Assembly (NCBI GenBank): GCA_944389935.1
Contig: CALXOE010000009.1
Location: forward strand, 19,350-83,349
Source: an uncultured Victivallis sp.
GTDB taxonomy: Bacteria > Verrucomicrobiota > Lentisphaeria > Victivallales > Victivallaceae
DNA: 64,000 bases
Reading direction: 5' to 3'
Under the pieces are notes generated by a model. It saw only the letters and a program-made list of their open reading frames with translations, ran no database searches and was not told where the DNA came from. Each line of letters begins with the position of its first letter. Position 1 is the first letter of the stretch. Made by a program: the position numbers and the translations under genes. Shown here in pieces: positions 1 through 9,038 of the stretch.

Positions 1-196
1 TCCCCGCAGGGACCGCGCCGCGGCTTTTTCACCGGATTTCCGACCCGATTCCGGGGGGAGGAAGTTGAAAAGCCGTTGAAAAGTGCTACCTTATACAAGG
101 ATCGCCGAACTCCGCGGCATGACCGGGGAAACGGAAAACAGACGGAATCGTCCGTCCCCTCCGGAGCGCTCGGCGGGAAGCAACAGAAATCGTACC

Positions 197-1177
197 ATGC
201 GAAACGTGACAAACCGCAAAATACTGGTCACCGGCGGCGCCGGATTCATCGGATCGAATCTGGTGGAAATGCTGCTGAACCGAGGCAACGAAGTCGTCGT
301 CCTCGACAACTTCATGACCGGCAGACCGGAGAACCTCGCGCCGTTCCACGGCAACCGGAACTTCCGGCTGATCGTCGGGGACATCCGCGACCTTGCCAAA
401 TGCCGTGAAGCGGTTTCCGGCGTGGATTTTGTGCTCCACGAAGCCGCCCTCGGCAGCGTGCCGCGTTCGATCAAAGACCCGATTACCACGACGGAGGTCA
501 ATATCAGCGGTTTCGTCAACATGCTGTTCGCCGCACAGGAGGCGCGGGTCAAACGGTTCGTCTACGCGGCGAGCAGTTCGACCTACGGCGACAGTCCGAA
601 CCTGCCGAAAGTCGAACACGAAATCGGCAGACCGCTGAGCCCCTACGCCATCACGAAATATGTGAACGAACTCTATGCCGAGAATTTCAGCAGATTGTAC
701 GGGATCGAGACGATCGGGCTGCGCTATTTCAACGTCTTCGGCCGCCGACAGGATCCCTCCGGCGCCTATGCGGCGGTGATCCCGAAATTCGTGCAGAGTC
801 TGATGAAGCACGAGAGCCCGGTCATCAACGGGGACGGAAGCAACAGCCGCGACTTCACCTATATCGACAACGTTCTTCAGGCAAACGAGTTATCACTTCT
901 CGCAGAAGATCCGGCCGCGGTCAACCAAGTCTACAACATCGCCTGCGGCGAACAAACAACGCTGAATGAGCTGTTCACTCTTCTGCGGGAATTTTTGTCC
1001 GCCTGCGATCCGGAGATCGGCAAAATCGAACCGATCCACGGCCCGGCCCGCACCGGAGACATCCCCCACAGCCTGGCCAGCATCGGCAAGGCGGCGTCCC
1101 TGCTCGGTTACGCCCCGGAATTCGACGTCAGACGGGGCTTGAAAGAAGCCGTAAACTGGTACGTCGAAAACCTGTGA
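197..1177 (+). CDS. wbpP: UDP-N-acetylglucosamine 4-epimerase-like NAD-dependent epimerase (WbpP/TviC type)
   Basis: Extended short-chain dehydrogenase of 326 residues that should interconvert UDP-GlcNAc and UDP-GalNAc (or the uronic acid forms) for surface polysaccharide synthesis in the cytoplasm. The Rossmann motif [10 protein letters not shown] lies at residues 12-21, the catalytic SSSTYG at 126-130 and YxxxK at Y150/K154. Long stretches such as [12 protein letters not shown] and [12 protein letters not shown] are close to what I recall of WbpP and TviC, so I favour this subgroup over GalE. The ATG at 197 begins just before the Rossmann strand; an in-frame start at 83 would add a low-complexity Arg-rich leader. 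No other polysaccharide gene is next to it. Confidence 0.85.
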   Translation: MRNVTNRKILVTGGAGFIGSNLVEMLLNRGNEVVVLDNFMTGRPENLAPFHGNRNFRLIVGDIRDLAKCREAVSGVDFVLHEAALGSVPRSIKDPITTTEVNISGFVNMLFAAQEARVKRFVYAASSSTYGDSPNLPKVEHEIGRPLSPYAITKYVNELYAENFSRLYGIETIGLRYFNVFGRRQDPSGAYAAVIPKFVQSLMKHESPVINGDGSNSRDFTYIDNVLQANELSLLAEDPAAVNQVYNIACGEQTTLNELFTLLREFLSACDPEIGKIEPIHGPARTGDIPHSLASIGKAASLLGYAPEFDVRRGLKEAVNWYVENL

Positions 1178-1226
1178 CAGCTGTTCCCGATCCGGAATGA
1201 TATCCGGCCGTTTCAAAGACGTGGAT

Positions 1227-1254
1227 TTGCAATCGAATTTTTTTGTGCTATCTT
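1227..1254 (+). promoter_or_regulatory. Possible sigma-70-like promoter of the NERD/helicase gene
   Basis: TTGCAA at 1227-1232, a 16-base spacer and TATCTT at 1249-1254, in the A+T-rich part of the gap before the gene at 1367. The match is only moderate. Confidence 0.35.
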
Positions 1255-1366
1255 ATTTTCGACGGAATATGGTGTGACGAAGCATCAGATTGATTTTCAG
1301 TTTATTAACGATAATTGGGCGACTCTGATACCAGAATAGATGATTCCCGGAAAACATTGGTGAATT

Positions 1367-2953
1367 ATGGCCATAATGATCCCTGCGGAATGCGATCCGA
1401 CCCGGCGGCCGATGTCGGAACAGATCGTATTTGAGGCAATCAGAAAAAATCTCTCCGATGACTGGAGCGTGTTTCACTCTTTCGACTACGTCACCCGTGA
1501 CCAGAGATTGATACGGTGGGATGGAGAAATCGATTTTCTGCTCTACCATCCGGTCAAGGGTTTTCTGGTGCTCGAGGTAAAGGGCGGAGCGATCTCCTAT
1601 CGCAACGGGCACTGGTATCAGGAGGATCGCGAGATCGACCCCGTCAACCAGGCAAAACGGAACAAATACGCCGTCCGTCAGCTGCTCGAGGAGAGGCTGA
1701 ACCGGCCGATTCCGCTCAGATTCGCCCACGCGGTCTGTTTCCCCTCCTGCGGGTTTCAGGAGTGCTGGCCGGCGGAGGCAGAAGGCATCGTCCTGACCGG
1801 TGACGCCCTGCCTTATGTGGAGCAGTTCGCCTCAAGGGTGCTCGAGGAGACGCAGATTCCCAACCGATTGGGAGGAGCGGTATCCCCCGCCGATATCATG
1901 CAGGCGTTATCGCCCGTCTTTGAATACGGGACCCGGCTTTCCGAACGGATCGCCGGAGAGGAAAAGCAGTTTTTCCTGCTGACCGAACAGCAGTGCGCTC
2001 TGCTCGGAGCTCTGACTCAGTTCAAAAAACTGCAGATTCTCGGCTGTGCGGGTTCCGGAAAAACGGTCATGGCCCAGAAAAAAGCCGTCGCGCTCGCAGC
2101 TCAGGGGAAGAGCGTTCTGCTGTTGTGCTTCAATCAGTTGCTGGCAGGGCATCTGCAGAGATCGATGAAAGGATTTCCAAACGTCACCGTCGCGGCGTTC
2201 TTTGAATACTGCATCGAAATCATGAAACTTCCGGCGGAGCAGGTGGAGAAATATCGAAACGATCCCAGACTTTACAGTGACGTACTGCCCAAACTGCTGA
2301 AACAATATATCTTCCATAAATGTCTCTGTTACGACGCGGTCATTGTGGATGAGGGGCAGGATTTTTCACCGGAGGCATGGGAGGCGATTTCGCTTCTGCC
2401 GGAAGTGGATGGATATTTTTATATTTTTTATGATCCGGATCAGAATATCTACACGAAAGAGCTCAAATTGCCGGATTTCGGAATCCCTCCCGTTGTTTTG
2501 ACGCAGAACTGCCGGAACACCAGAAAGATCTTCGAGCATCTGCGCCCTTATCAGAACCTCTCCGCAACCATCTCGGACCGGGCGCCGACGGGGGCTGACG
2601 TCCGCGTGTTGTACGGTGACTGCCGCGCCCATCTCGCAGCGGAACTGGAACGGCTCGTGATGGGAGAACGGATTCCCCTCCGGGACATCGTCATCCTCGG
2701 CGCGCACACATTGGAACACACCTCCATGGGAACGGATTCCACGGTGGGGAGATTCCATATCGTGAATCGCGAAGCAGCGCTCGGAAAACTGGAGGTATCC
2801 TATTACACCTATATGAAATTCAAGGGTTGCGAGCAGAAAGTCGTGATTTTGTATGATGTGACGGATGCTGATCCGCGCTGGCGCGACCCGCGCGGGCTCT
2901 ACACGGCGATGAGCCGGGCCATTCACCAGCTGATCATCCTGAAAAAAAGTTGA
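1367..2953 (+). CDS. NERD-domain nuclease fused to a UvrD/Rep-like superfamily 1 helicase
   Basis: Protein of 528 residues. The N-terminal part, about residues 15-130, is a nuclease-related NERD domain with the PD-(D/E)XK-like pattern EIDFLL...EVKGG. From about residue 210 there is an SF1 NTPase with Walker A GCAGSGKTVM near 225, Walker B VIVDEGQDF near 325, a motif IV-like QNCRNTRKIF and a C-terminal motif VI-like TAMSRAIHQLIIL. Such proteins act on DNA in repair or in defence against foreign DNA; the sequence does not decide which. It is followed closely by a tiny gene with a strong ribosome site. The start is not certain: ATG 1367 has a weak ribosome site, and an ATG at 1412 would remove 15 residues. 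Confidence 0.8.
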   Translation: MAIMIPAECDPTRRPMSEQIVFEAIRKNLSDDWSVFHSFDYVTRDQRLIRWDGEIDFLLYHPVKGFLVLEVKGGAISYRNGHWYQEDREIDPVNQAKRNKYAVRQLLEERLNRPIPLRFAHAVCFPSCGFQECWPAEAEGIVLTGDALPYVEQFASRVLEETQIPNRLGGAVSPADIMQALSPVFEYGTRLSERIAGEEKQFFLLTEQQCALLGALTQFKKLQILGCAGSGKTVMAQKKAVALAAQGKSVLLLCFNQLLAGHLQRSMKGFPNVTVAAFFEYCIEIMKLPAEQVEKYRNDPRLYSDVLPKLLKQYIFHKCLCYDAVIVDEGQDFSPEAWEAISLLPEVDGYFYIFYDPDQNIYTKELKLPDFGIPPVVLTQNCRNTRKIFEHLRPYQNLSATISDRAPTGADVRVLYGDCRAHLAAELERLVMGERIPLRDIVILGAHTLEHTSMGTDSTVGRFHIVNREAALGKLEVSYYTYMKFKGCEQKVVILYDVTDADPRWRDPRGLYTAMSRAIHQLIILKKS

Positions 2954-3043
2954 AGCTGGCGGCATCGCGCGGCAGAGTCCGTCCAGATTCCCGGAAAAAA
3001 CGTGCAAGTTGATCAAAGAGAGCAGCAAGGAGGGAAATTCACT

Positions 3044-3238
3044 GTGGACGAAAACAAACAAACCTTGTCGGAATATTTTAAGAGCAAAAAAATCAGAACG
3101 ATATCGGAATATTTTAAGAGCCTCGAATGGAACGGCAAAACGATTTACGCCGACACCGAAGAAAACCTCAGGTTCGAGATAGAACGTCGTAAAAAAGCGA
3201 GGGAACGATTCGAGAAAGAAAAGGAAGCAGAGAAATAA
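3044..3238 (+). CDS. Small charged protein with an internal duplication, downstream of the helicase
   Basis: A 64-residue protein not assigned to a family. The GTG at 3044 is chosen because AAGGAGGG at 3027-3034 sits 9 bases upstream; a longer frame from GTG 3002 lacks such a site. The peptide ISEYFKS/LSEYFKS occurs twice, encoded by an exact 18-base direct repeat beginning near 3067 and 3103. The C-terminal third is a highly charged helix rich in Lys, Arg and Glu. Its position 90 bases after the NERD-helicase suggests co-transcription and possibly a partner or antidote role, which is inference only. Confidence 0.55.
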   Translation: MDENKQTLSEYFKSKKIRTISEYFKSLEWNGKTIYADTEENLRFEIERRKKARERFEKEKEAEK

Positions 3239-3368
3239 TCGGTACGAGAATTTTCAGCAGGCGAGGATTGTTTTCAATCATTGAATCCGAAGAAAATGAG
3301 GTTCTTCGACGGTTCTTGACAGAAGTGAACGTATTTTGAGAAAAACGCCGCGATGAAATGGAAAAAGG

Positions 3369-3426
3369 CCGACATCGCCCTTATTGTTTCTTGAGCAAAA
3401 CAGCAATGAGGAGGTTGCGATGTCGG
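3369..3426. repeat. Long imperfect hairpin in the gap between the small protein and tRNA-Ser
   Basis: CCGACATCGC at 3369-3378 pairs exactly with GCGATGTCGG at 3417-3426. The inner bases CCTTATTG...CAGCAATGAGG continue the pairing imperfectly around a short loop. No T tract follows on the plus strand, so it is not a normal terminator. The gap 3239-3538 holds nothing else except the tRNA terminator. Confidence 0.5.
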
Positions 3427-3480
3427 TTATTCTTTGCAATACACAGCTGATTCCCAGATTTCAACAGCAATCGGTCAAAT

Positions 3481-3526
3481 AAAAAAAGACTTTATGAAAC
3501 ATCGGATTGCGAATGCTCATAAAGTC
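3481..3526 (-). terminator. Rho-independent terminator of tRNA-Ser
   Basis: On the minus strand GACTTTATGA (3526-3517) and TCATAAAGTC (3497-3488) form a perfect 10-bp stem, followed by a run of seven T at 3487-3481. It lies directly downstream of the tRNA. Confidence 0.7.
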
Positions 3527-3538
3527 ATCATTTGTAAA

Positions 3539-3626
3539 TGGCGGAGAGAGAGGGATTCGAACCCTCGGTACCTTGCGGTACACCACATTTCCAATGTGGC
3601 GCCTTCGACCACTCAACCATCTCTCC
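3539..3626 (-). tRNA. tRNA-Ser (anticodon GGA), CCA encoded
   Basis: On the minus strand the 7-bp acceptor stem GGAGAGA/TCTCTCC, the T arm GAGGG-TTCGAAT-CCCTC, an anticodon arm CCACA-TTGGAAA-TGTGG with anticodon GGA, and a long variable arm (GTACC-GCAA-GGTAC) are all present. The discriminator G is followed by a genome-encoded CCA. The long variable arm and anticodon both indicate serine. Confidence 0.95.
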
Positions 3627-3696
3627 GGTTCAGCGCTATTCAATATAACGCCGTTTTGCGTTTTTGCAAGCCGGTATCACCGGAATATGCGGAAAA

Positions 3697-4320
3697 TCAC
3701 GCCTTTTTCCCGGTTGCCTCCCCGAGATACAACGCACGGTAACGCACGAAATAGGCCGCACCGGACCCCACCGTCACCAGCACGATCCCGCACAAATAGG
3801 CGATCCACACATACCAGAGCCGGATCGCAAACCACTTCTCCTGCCGCAAATCGAACTCCCAGACCCACGACGCACCCGCGATCGCCAGCATCATCATCTG
3901 CAGCGCCGTCTTGATCTTCCCCCAGCGGTCCGCCGAAATCACCACCTGCTTCTTCGCCGCCAGCGTCCGCAGACCCGTCACCATGAATTCCCGGCAGAGC
4001 ACCGCGATCGCGATCCACGCCGGCATCAGACGGCACTCCACCGCAATCAGCATCGTCGCCGTCACGAAAATCTTGTCCGCCAGCGGATCCATCAGCGCCC
4101 CGAAATCCGTCACCTGATTCCACCGCCGCGCAAGATACCCGTCCAGCAGATCCGTCGCCGCCGCAATGATCGCCAGAATGTACGCCCCGAGACGCACCCC
4201 GAAACGCAGCGACTCCGACGTAATCACCAGACGATCCGCCACCGACGCAAGCACCACGAAGATCAGAATGAAAATGATCCGGCTGATCGTCAGCAGATTC
4301 GGAAGATTCATCTGTTTCAT
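3697..4320 (-). CDS. pgsA: CDP-diacylglycerol-glycerol-3-phosphate 3-phosphatidyltransferase
   Basis: Integral membrane enzyme of 207 residues that makes phosphatidylglycerolphosphate from CDP-diacylglycerol and glycerol-3-phosphate. The full CDP-alcohol phosphotransferase signature DGxxAR(x8)GxxxDxxxD is present: D60, G61, A64, R65, G74, D78 and D82. The N-terminus MNLPNLLTISRI is typical for PgsA. ATG 4320 has AAAGGAA about 9 bases upstream; a start three codons later is also possible. It lies 30 bases after rimO on the same strand and is probably in one transcript with it. Confidence 0.93.
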   Translation of the reverse strand: MKQMNLPNLLTISRIIFILIFVVLASVADRLVITSESLRFGVRLGAYILAIIAAATDLLDGYLARRWNQVTDFGALMDPLADKIFVTATMLIAVECRLMPAWIAIAVLCREFMVTGLRTLAAKKQVVISADRWGKIKTALQMMMLAIAGASWVWEFDLRQEKWFAIRLWYVWIAYLCGIVLVTVGSGAAYFVRYRALYLGEATGKKA

Positions 4321-4350
4321 GCCATGAAGTTCCTTTCCTTTCGATTCAAA

Positions 4351-5706
4351 TCAAAGCAGTTCCGCACTGTATCCGTAACTGTCCGCATCCGTGATCCGGA
4401 CCCGGCAGAATGTCCCCGGTTTTCTCCGCCCCGCGCGTTCGAGCACGATCCGGTTGTCGATCTCCGGCGCATCCATCATCGCGCGGCCGATCGCGCGGCC
4501 GTGATCGACTTCATCGATCAACATGCGGACTTCCCGACCGATCCAGCTCCGGTTCGCTCTCTTCATGATCCGCTTCTGGAGCGCCATGAGCTTCTTCGCG
4601 CGCGCTTCGGCAACCTCAAGCGGGACCTGATCCGCCATCTCCGCCGCAGGCGTCCGCGGCTCAGGCGAATACGGGAATACCCCGCAGCGTTCAAACTTCT
4701 GCTCTTTCACGAATTCCACGAGCTCCTCGAACTCCTCTTCCGTCTCACCGGGGAATCCTGTGATGAAAGTCGTCCGGATCGTCAAATCCGGTATCCGTTC
4801 ACGCAATTCCGCAAGCAGAGCAACCGTTTCGGCTTTCGTCACATGACGCCGCATCGCCGTTAAAATACGGTCGTTGATGTGCTGCAGCGGAATGTCGAGA
4901 TACGGCAGAACTTTCGTATCGGTCCGCGCCATGAAGTCGATGAACTTCCTCGTGTAGTGCGCCGGATGGGTGTAGAGCAGCCGGATCACGAAATCTCCCG
5001 GAATCGTGTTCAATTCCTCGAGCAGTCCAGCGATCTCCTCCCCCTCCCCCGGGCGGTCGGCGCCGAACGCCGTGATGTCCTGCGCAATGACGAGCAGCTC
5101 GCGCACACCGCCGGCAACCAGATTCTTCGCCTCCTCCACGACCGATGCGATGCTGCGGCTGCGCAGCGCACCGCGAATCCCCGGAATCGCACAGTAACTG
5201 CAGCGGTTGTTGCAGCCGTCGGCGATTTTGAGGTAAGCCATGTGCGGCACGGTCAGCAGCAGCCGCGGCGAGGTGTGGTCATAGAGCCAGACCGGCTCGC
5301 TCCGCCGCGGATCGGGTTCGGCTTTCCTGTCGAGCAGCGCCGCGATCGCGGCGAGATCGTTCACCCCGGTCCAGAGATCGACCTCCGGATACCGTTTCGG
5401 AAACTCCCCGGGTTTGTCCCATTCAGGCAGACAGCCCGCGACGACCACGCGCCGGCCGGGGCGCTCCGCTTTCCAGCCGAGCGCCTCCTCGATCGCCTCG
5501 ACCGCCTCGGCACGCGCGGCGGGGATGAAAGCGCAGCTGTTGATGAGATAAAGATCCGCCTCCTCCGGGTCGAACGCGAGCAGATATCCCGCCGTAAGCA
5601 GACTCCCCGCGATGACTTCCGTATCGACCAGATTCTTCGAGCATCCGAGGCTGACCAGATAGACGGCAGAGCCCGACGGAGGCGTTTGTTCAAGTTTCTT
5701 CTTCAT
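4351..5706 (-). CDS. rimO: Ribosomal protein S12 (Asp89) methylthiotransferase
   Basis: Radical-SAM enzyme of 451 residues that adds a methylthio group to an aspartate of ribosomal protein S12. The order of parts is as in RimO: an N-terminal UPF0004 domain starting VYLVSLGCSKNLVDTE with its first cluster cysteine at C22, a radical-SAM CxxxCxxC (GCNNRCSYC, near residues 166-173) and a C-terminal TRAM-like domain. The sequence KNLVDTE and length favour RimO over MiaB. Its ATG overlaps the stop codon of the upstream phosphatase gene (ATGA), implying translational coupling. Confidence 0.93.
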   Translation of the reverse strand: MKKKLEQTPPSGSAVYLVSLGCSKNLVDTEVIAGSLLTAGYLLAFDPEEADLYLINSCAFIPAARAEAVEAIEEALGWKAERPGRRVVVAGCLPEWDKPGEFPKRYPEVDLWTGVNDLAAIAALLDRKAEPDPRRSEPVWLYDHTSPRLLLTVPHMAYLKIADGCNNRCSYCAIPGIRGALRSRSIASVVEEAKNLVAGGVRELLVIAQDITAFGADRPGEGEEIAGLLEELNTIPGDFVIRLLYTHPAHYTRKFIDFMARTDTKVLPYLDIPLQHINDRILTAMRRHVTKAETVALLAELRERIPDLTIRTTFITGFPGETEEEFEELVEFVKEQKFERCGVFPYSPEPRTPAAEMADQVPLEVAEARAKKLMALQKRIMKRANRSWIGREVRMLIDEVDHGRAIGRAMMDAPEIDNRIVLERAGRRKPGTFCRVRITDADSYGYSAELL

Positions 5707-6557
5707 GATTTTGCCGGATTCCTGACGTTCACCTGACTCCAGATCGTCTCCACCCCCTGCCGGTCGGGAGCGATCACCACAAACCCTTTCTGCCGCCAGC
5801 GGCCGGGACCGGGGTCGAGCAGAAAGTTGCCGCCGGCGACCACGTCACACCCGAGTTCTCGACCGTCCTCGTAACGCGCCTCGAACCCCGCGAGTTTCAG
5901 CAACGGCAGCCCGCCGGCGAGATCCCACAATTTGCAATGCTGAATCGACCCGTATACGCCGCCGCGCAGCAGCGCGCCGTAGACCGCGACGCAGGCCGAC
6001 CAGACAAACATCTGATTCGGGAATCGGAACTCCCAGTTGCGCGCCGCGCTCTGCGCCACGCAGATCGGGGCGGCCGGAGTGTAAACAGCTTTGTGCGGGA
6101 TGAACGGTTCGACCACGGGATTCCCGCCAGTCACCCCGCGCGCATGAAAAATCGTGCCCCGGCAGCTCAGAAACGCCTCGTCGCGCGGCGGCAGACAGAT
6201 GGCCCCCTCCTCGAGGACGCCGTTGCGCATGAATCCGACCGAGATTCCCCAGAGCGGAACGCCCGCGGCATACGGAGCGGTGCCGTCGACAGGGTCCAAC
6301 ACAAAACATTCGCCCTCGAGCGCAGACTTGATGTACTCCTCATCGCGCTGTTCGATACTCTCCTCGCCGATCAGGAAACTCCCGTTGCCGGGGCGGTCGA
6401 GCCGCGCGGCGAACAGCGCTTCGATCTCGCGGTCGGCGCGGGTGACAGCCGTGTGGTCGCTCTTGATTCCGACCTCCGGATTCTCCTGGAAACGGAGCGC
6501 CACCGCACCCGCCTCCCGGAACAGCTCCAGCAGCAGATCGATCTTCCAGCGATTCAT
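5703..6557 (-). CDS. Inositol monophosphatase family protein
   Basis: Sugar- or inositol-phosphate phosphatase of 284 residues. The metal-binding signature is present as GEESIE and DPVDGTAPYAAG, followed by a C-terminal WDLAGGLPLLKLAG, the usual second metal site of the family. The substrate (inositol-1-P, histidinol-P or 3'-phosphoadenosine-5'-phosphate) cannot be read from the sequence. I start it at ATG 6557, with GGAG just upstream; an in-frame start at 6602 lacks a site. First gene of a phosphatase-rimO-pgsA group transcribed from the promoter near 6700. Confidence 0.85.
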   Translation of the reverse strand: MNRWKIDLLLELFREAGAVALRFQENPEVGIKSDHTAVTRADREIEALFAARLDRPGNGSFLIGEESIEQRDEEYIKSALEGECFVLDPVDGTAPYAAGVPLWGISVGFMRNGVLEEGAICLPPRDEAFLSCRGTIFHARGVTGGNPVVEPFIPHKAVYTPAAPICVAQSAARNWEFRFPNQMFVWSACVAVYGALLRGGVYGSIQHCKLWDLAGGLPLLKLAGFEARYEDGRELGCDVVAGGNFLLDPGPGRWRQKGFVVIAPDRQGVETIWSQVNVRNPAKS

Positions 6558-6690
6558 ATGTCTCCATGACTTCGGGCCGCATGCTTCGCCGGAAACCGGC
6601 ACCGGGCGGAAGTCAGGCCTGTTTTTTTCTTCATTTCTTCTTCCGGCGATTTGTTTTTTCGCATGCGGCGTGCATTATTATATTATGATT

Positions 6691-6719
6691 ACTATACGGC
6701 GAAACGGCGTTTTTTTCAA
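6691..6719 (-). promoter_or_regulatory. Sigma-70-like promoter for the phosphatase-rimO-pgsA group
   Basis: Minus strand: TTGAAA (6719-6714), 17-base spacer, TATAGT (6696-6691). This places transcription start near 6684 with a leader of about 125 bases. Confidence 0.55.
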
Positions 6720-6797
6720 GCGCCGGGGTCGGAATTCAACTGAAATGTAACGCATTTCGGGCAAATCCGGAGTGCGGAATCAATCCGGGGTGTTTTT

Positions 6798-8747
6798 ATG
6801 TTGAAACTTGCGGCAATATTTGGCGATAACGCGGTACTGCAACGGGACCGCGCAATTCCCGTCTGGGGCTGGTGCGCGCCGTACCGCCGGGTGCGCGCGA
6901 CGCTCGGCACCGTGAAGTGTGAAACCCGTTCCGGCGCGGACGGGAAGTTTCTGTTCCGTTTTCCGCCGATGCAGCCGGCACGGAATCTCGAACTCAAAGT
7001 ATTCGAGCCCGAGAGCGGCGAGAGCGTCGTCGCGGGAAATCTTGCGGTCGGTGAAGTGTGGCTCGCCTCCGGACAGTCGAATATGGAGTTTCTCACAACC
7101 GCGCTGGCCGACGGCGGCGCGGCGCTGCGGGAAGAGGCCGAAGCGGGACGTCTCGACCGGGTCCGCATGCTGACTGTCCGCCGCAACGCGCTTCTCACGC
7201 CGGAACAGGATGTGGATGCGCAGTGGCAGATTGCAAGCGCCGCGACGGTGGACGGCTGGAGTGCCGTCGCACTCTACTTTGCGCGCACCCTCGCCGAGAA
7301 GCTCAACGTAACCGTGGGAATCCTCTCGTCGAGCTGGGGCGGAACGATCGCGGAGGCGTGGACCAGCCGCGAAACGCTCGTGCGCAACCCGGACATCGCC
7401 CCGGATCTGGAGCAGTATGAACGCAGCATCAACCGTCCCGAATACTGGGAGCAGCTCCTGCCGGAACTGCTGCAGATCCCGACCGTCCAGCTGGAGCCGA
7501 TCCAGTTCGACAAACTTCCTCCCGAACCACCGAACAGCGGCGTCGAACAGGGGTGGGCGCAAACCTCGTTCGACGACTCCGGCTGGGAACGCGCGGTCAT
7601 GCCCGCCCAGTGGAAGGCGTTCGGAATCCATACCAACGGAACCGTCTGGTTCCGCCGCCGGGTTGAGATTCCGGAGGAGTGGGCCGGGCGCGATCTGACG
7701 CTTTCGCTCGGCGGGGTGGACAAGCACGACATCACCTATTTCGACGGCGTCGAGGTCGGACGGACCGGCACCGGATACGAGACCATACACTGGAACGTCT
7801 GCCGCGTCTACCGCATTCCGGGCAAACTCGTGAAACCGGGAATCCGGACGCTCGCCGTGCGCGACTATTCGTTCGTCTACGACGGCGGGTTGAACGGGCC
7901 GGCCGAAAAGATGACGCTGTGCCCGGCCGATGCGCCGCGCGACTTCATCCCGCTCTCCGGCGAGTGGCGTTTTCACATTGAGACCGATCTCGGACCGGCT
8001 CAGCCGCTGTCGACGGCTCCGGGACTCGGAAATCCGAACTCGTACTCGATCCTCTTCGACAGCATGATCCGTCCCCTGATCCCGACGGCGCTGCGGGGCG
8101 TCATCTGGTATCAGGGAGAATCGAACCAGATGCGCGCAAATCAGTATGAACGGCTCATGCGCGATTTGATCACGGACTGGAGATTTCACTTCAGCCAGGG
8201 GGAGATTCCGTTTCTGCAGGTGGTTCTCGCCGGCTATCGTTCCGTGACGGACTACGACCCCGACGCGAACTGGCCGCTCATCCGCGAGGCGCAGGTCCGG
8301 GCGGCGGAGGCGACCGGGAATCTCGTCGCCTCGGCGGTGGACGCGGGCGACGTGGAGGATATCCATCCGAAAGACAAGGAGACCGTCGGCCGACGACTCG
8401 CCGCCGCGGCGCTTGCGCAGATTTACGGCAGCGGGGAAGAGGGATCCGGTCCGCTGTTCCGATCCGTCACGCGGTCGGGAAATGCGCTGCTCGTCTCGTT
8501 CGACCACGCCGACGGGCTGAACGCGCGGGGCGGGAACGTGCTCGGCTTCCGGATCGCGGGCAGTGACGGGGAGTTCCACCCGGCCGAGGCGGTCATCGCC
8601 GGCGACAAGGTCGCGGTGTCGAGTCCGGAGGTCTCTGAGCCGGTCGCGGTCCGCTATGCGTGGTCGGACAATCCGGCCATGGCGAATCTTTACAACGCGG
8701 CGGGCTTTCCGGCCCTCCCGTTCCGCTCCGATCCGGAAGCCGAGTAA
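6798..8747 (+). CDS. Sialate O-acetylesterase family protein
   Basis: SGNH-type esterase of 649 residues that removes O-acetyl groups from sialic acids or other acetylated sugars. The nucleophile block is WLASGQSNMEF near residues 92-102 and the second block GVIWYQGESN near 434-443; DVEDIHPKDK near the C-terminus supplies the Asp-x-x-His pair. Between them lies a beta-sandwich module resembling the GH2 sugar-binding fold, normal for the long form. Unlike many homologues it begins directly in the mature domain (MLKLAAIFGDNAVLQ) with no signal peptide, so it may act in the cytoplasm on imported sugars. Confidence 0.88.
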   Translation: MLKLAAIFGDNAVLQRDRAIPVWGWCAPYRRVRATLGTVKCETRSGADGKFLFRFPPMQPARNLELKVFEPESGESVVAGNLAVGEVWLASGQSNMEFLTTALADGGAALREEAEAGRLDRVRMLTVRRNALLTPEQDVDAQWQIASAATVDGWSAVALYFARTLAEKLNVTVGILSSSWGGTIAEAWTSRETLVRNPDIAPDLEQYERSINRPEYWEQLLPELLQIPTVQLEPIQFDKLPPEPPNSGVEQGWAQTSFDDSGWERAVMPAQWKAFGIHTNGTVWFRRRVEIPEEWAGRDLTLSLGGVDKHDITYFDGVEVGRTGTGYETIHWNVCRVYRIPGKLVKPGIRTLAVRDYSFVYDGGLNGPAEKMTLCPADAPRDFIPLSGEWRFHIETDLGPAQPLSTAPGLGNPNSYSILFDSMIRPLIPTALRGVIWYQGESNQMRANQYERLMRDLITDWRFHFSQGEIPFLQVVLAGYRSVTDYDPDANWPLIREAQVRAAEATGNLVASAVDAGDVEDIHPKDKETVGRRLAAAALAQIYGSGEEGSGPLFRSVTRSGNALLVSFDHADGLNARGGNVLGFRIAGSDGEFHPAEAVIAGDKVAVSSPEVSEPVAVRYAWSDNPAMANLYNAAGFPALPFRSDPEAE

Positions 8748-8844
8748 ACGCTTCCGACGCGGGAAATCTGCCCGTCGATCGACAAAGACACGGCCGCCCC
8801 CGCCGACTCCCGGCCCGGGCGGCGGATCGAACGAACCGGGATTC

Positions 8845-8870
8845 ATGCTTCCAAAAAAAAGCATATTTTT
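8845..8870 (+). terminator. Likely terminator after the acetylesterase
   Basis: ATGCTT (8845-8850) pairs with AAGCAT (8859-8864) and is followed by ATTTTT. Short stem, so moderate confidence. Confidence 0.4.
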
Positions 8871-8932
8871 CCCGTATTCCGGAAAAAAATCTAAAAAAAC
8901 TCCGCTTTTTCATTCATTTTTCATCCGGGAAT

Positions 8933-8960
8933 TTGACTTTTCGGCAAAATGGTGTATACT
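8933..8960 (+). promoter_or_regulatory. Sigma-70-like promoter of the 80-residue protein
   Basis: TTGACT at 8933-8938, 16-base spacer, TATACT at 8955-8960; start near 8967, about 70 bases before the gene at 9039. Confidence 0.65.
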
Positions 8961-9038
8961 TGAGACATCCGCCCAAACGGAACAGATGAAAAACCGTAAA
9001 AACCGGTCAGCAATCAAACAAAAAAGGAGAATTGCAGG

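Noticed and set aside
1..196. A gene or promoter at the left edge
   Set aside because: TTGAAA boxes near 65 and 76 have no -10 box at proper distance, and the frames here are short; nothing can be supported.
3434..3914. Short ORFs overlapping tRNA-Ser and the end of pgsA
   Set aside because: They run through the tRNA and the antisense strand of pgsA; no ribosome sites.
6780..8864. 694-codon minus-strand frame across the acetylesterase
   Set aside because: Antisense shadow of a GC-rich gene; Arg/Asp-rich, without motifs, while the plus strand has clear SGNH motifs.
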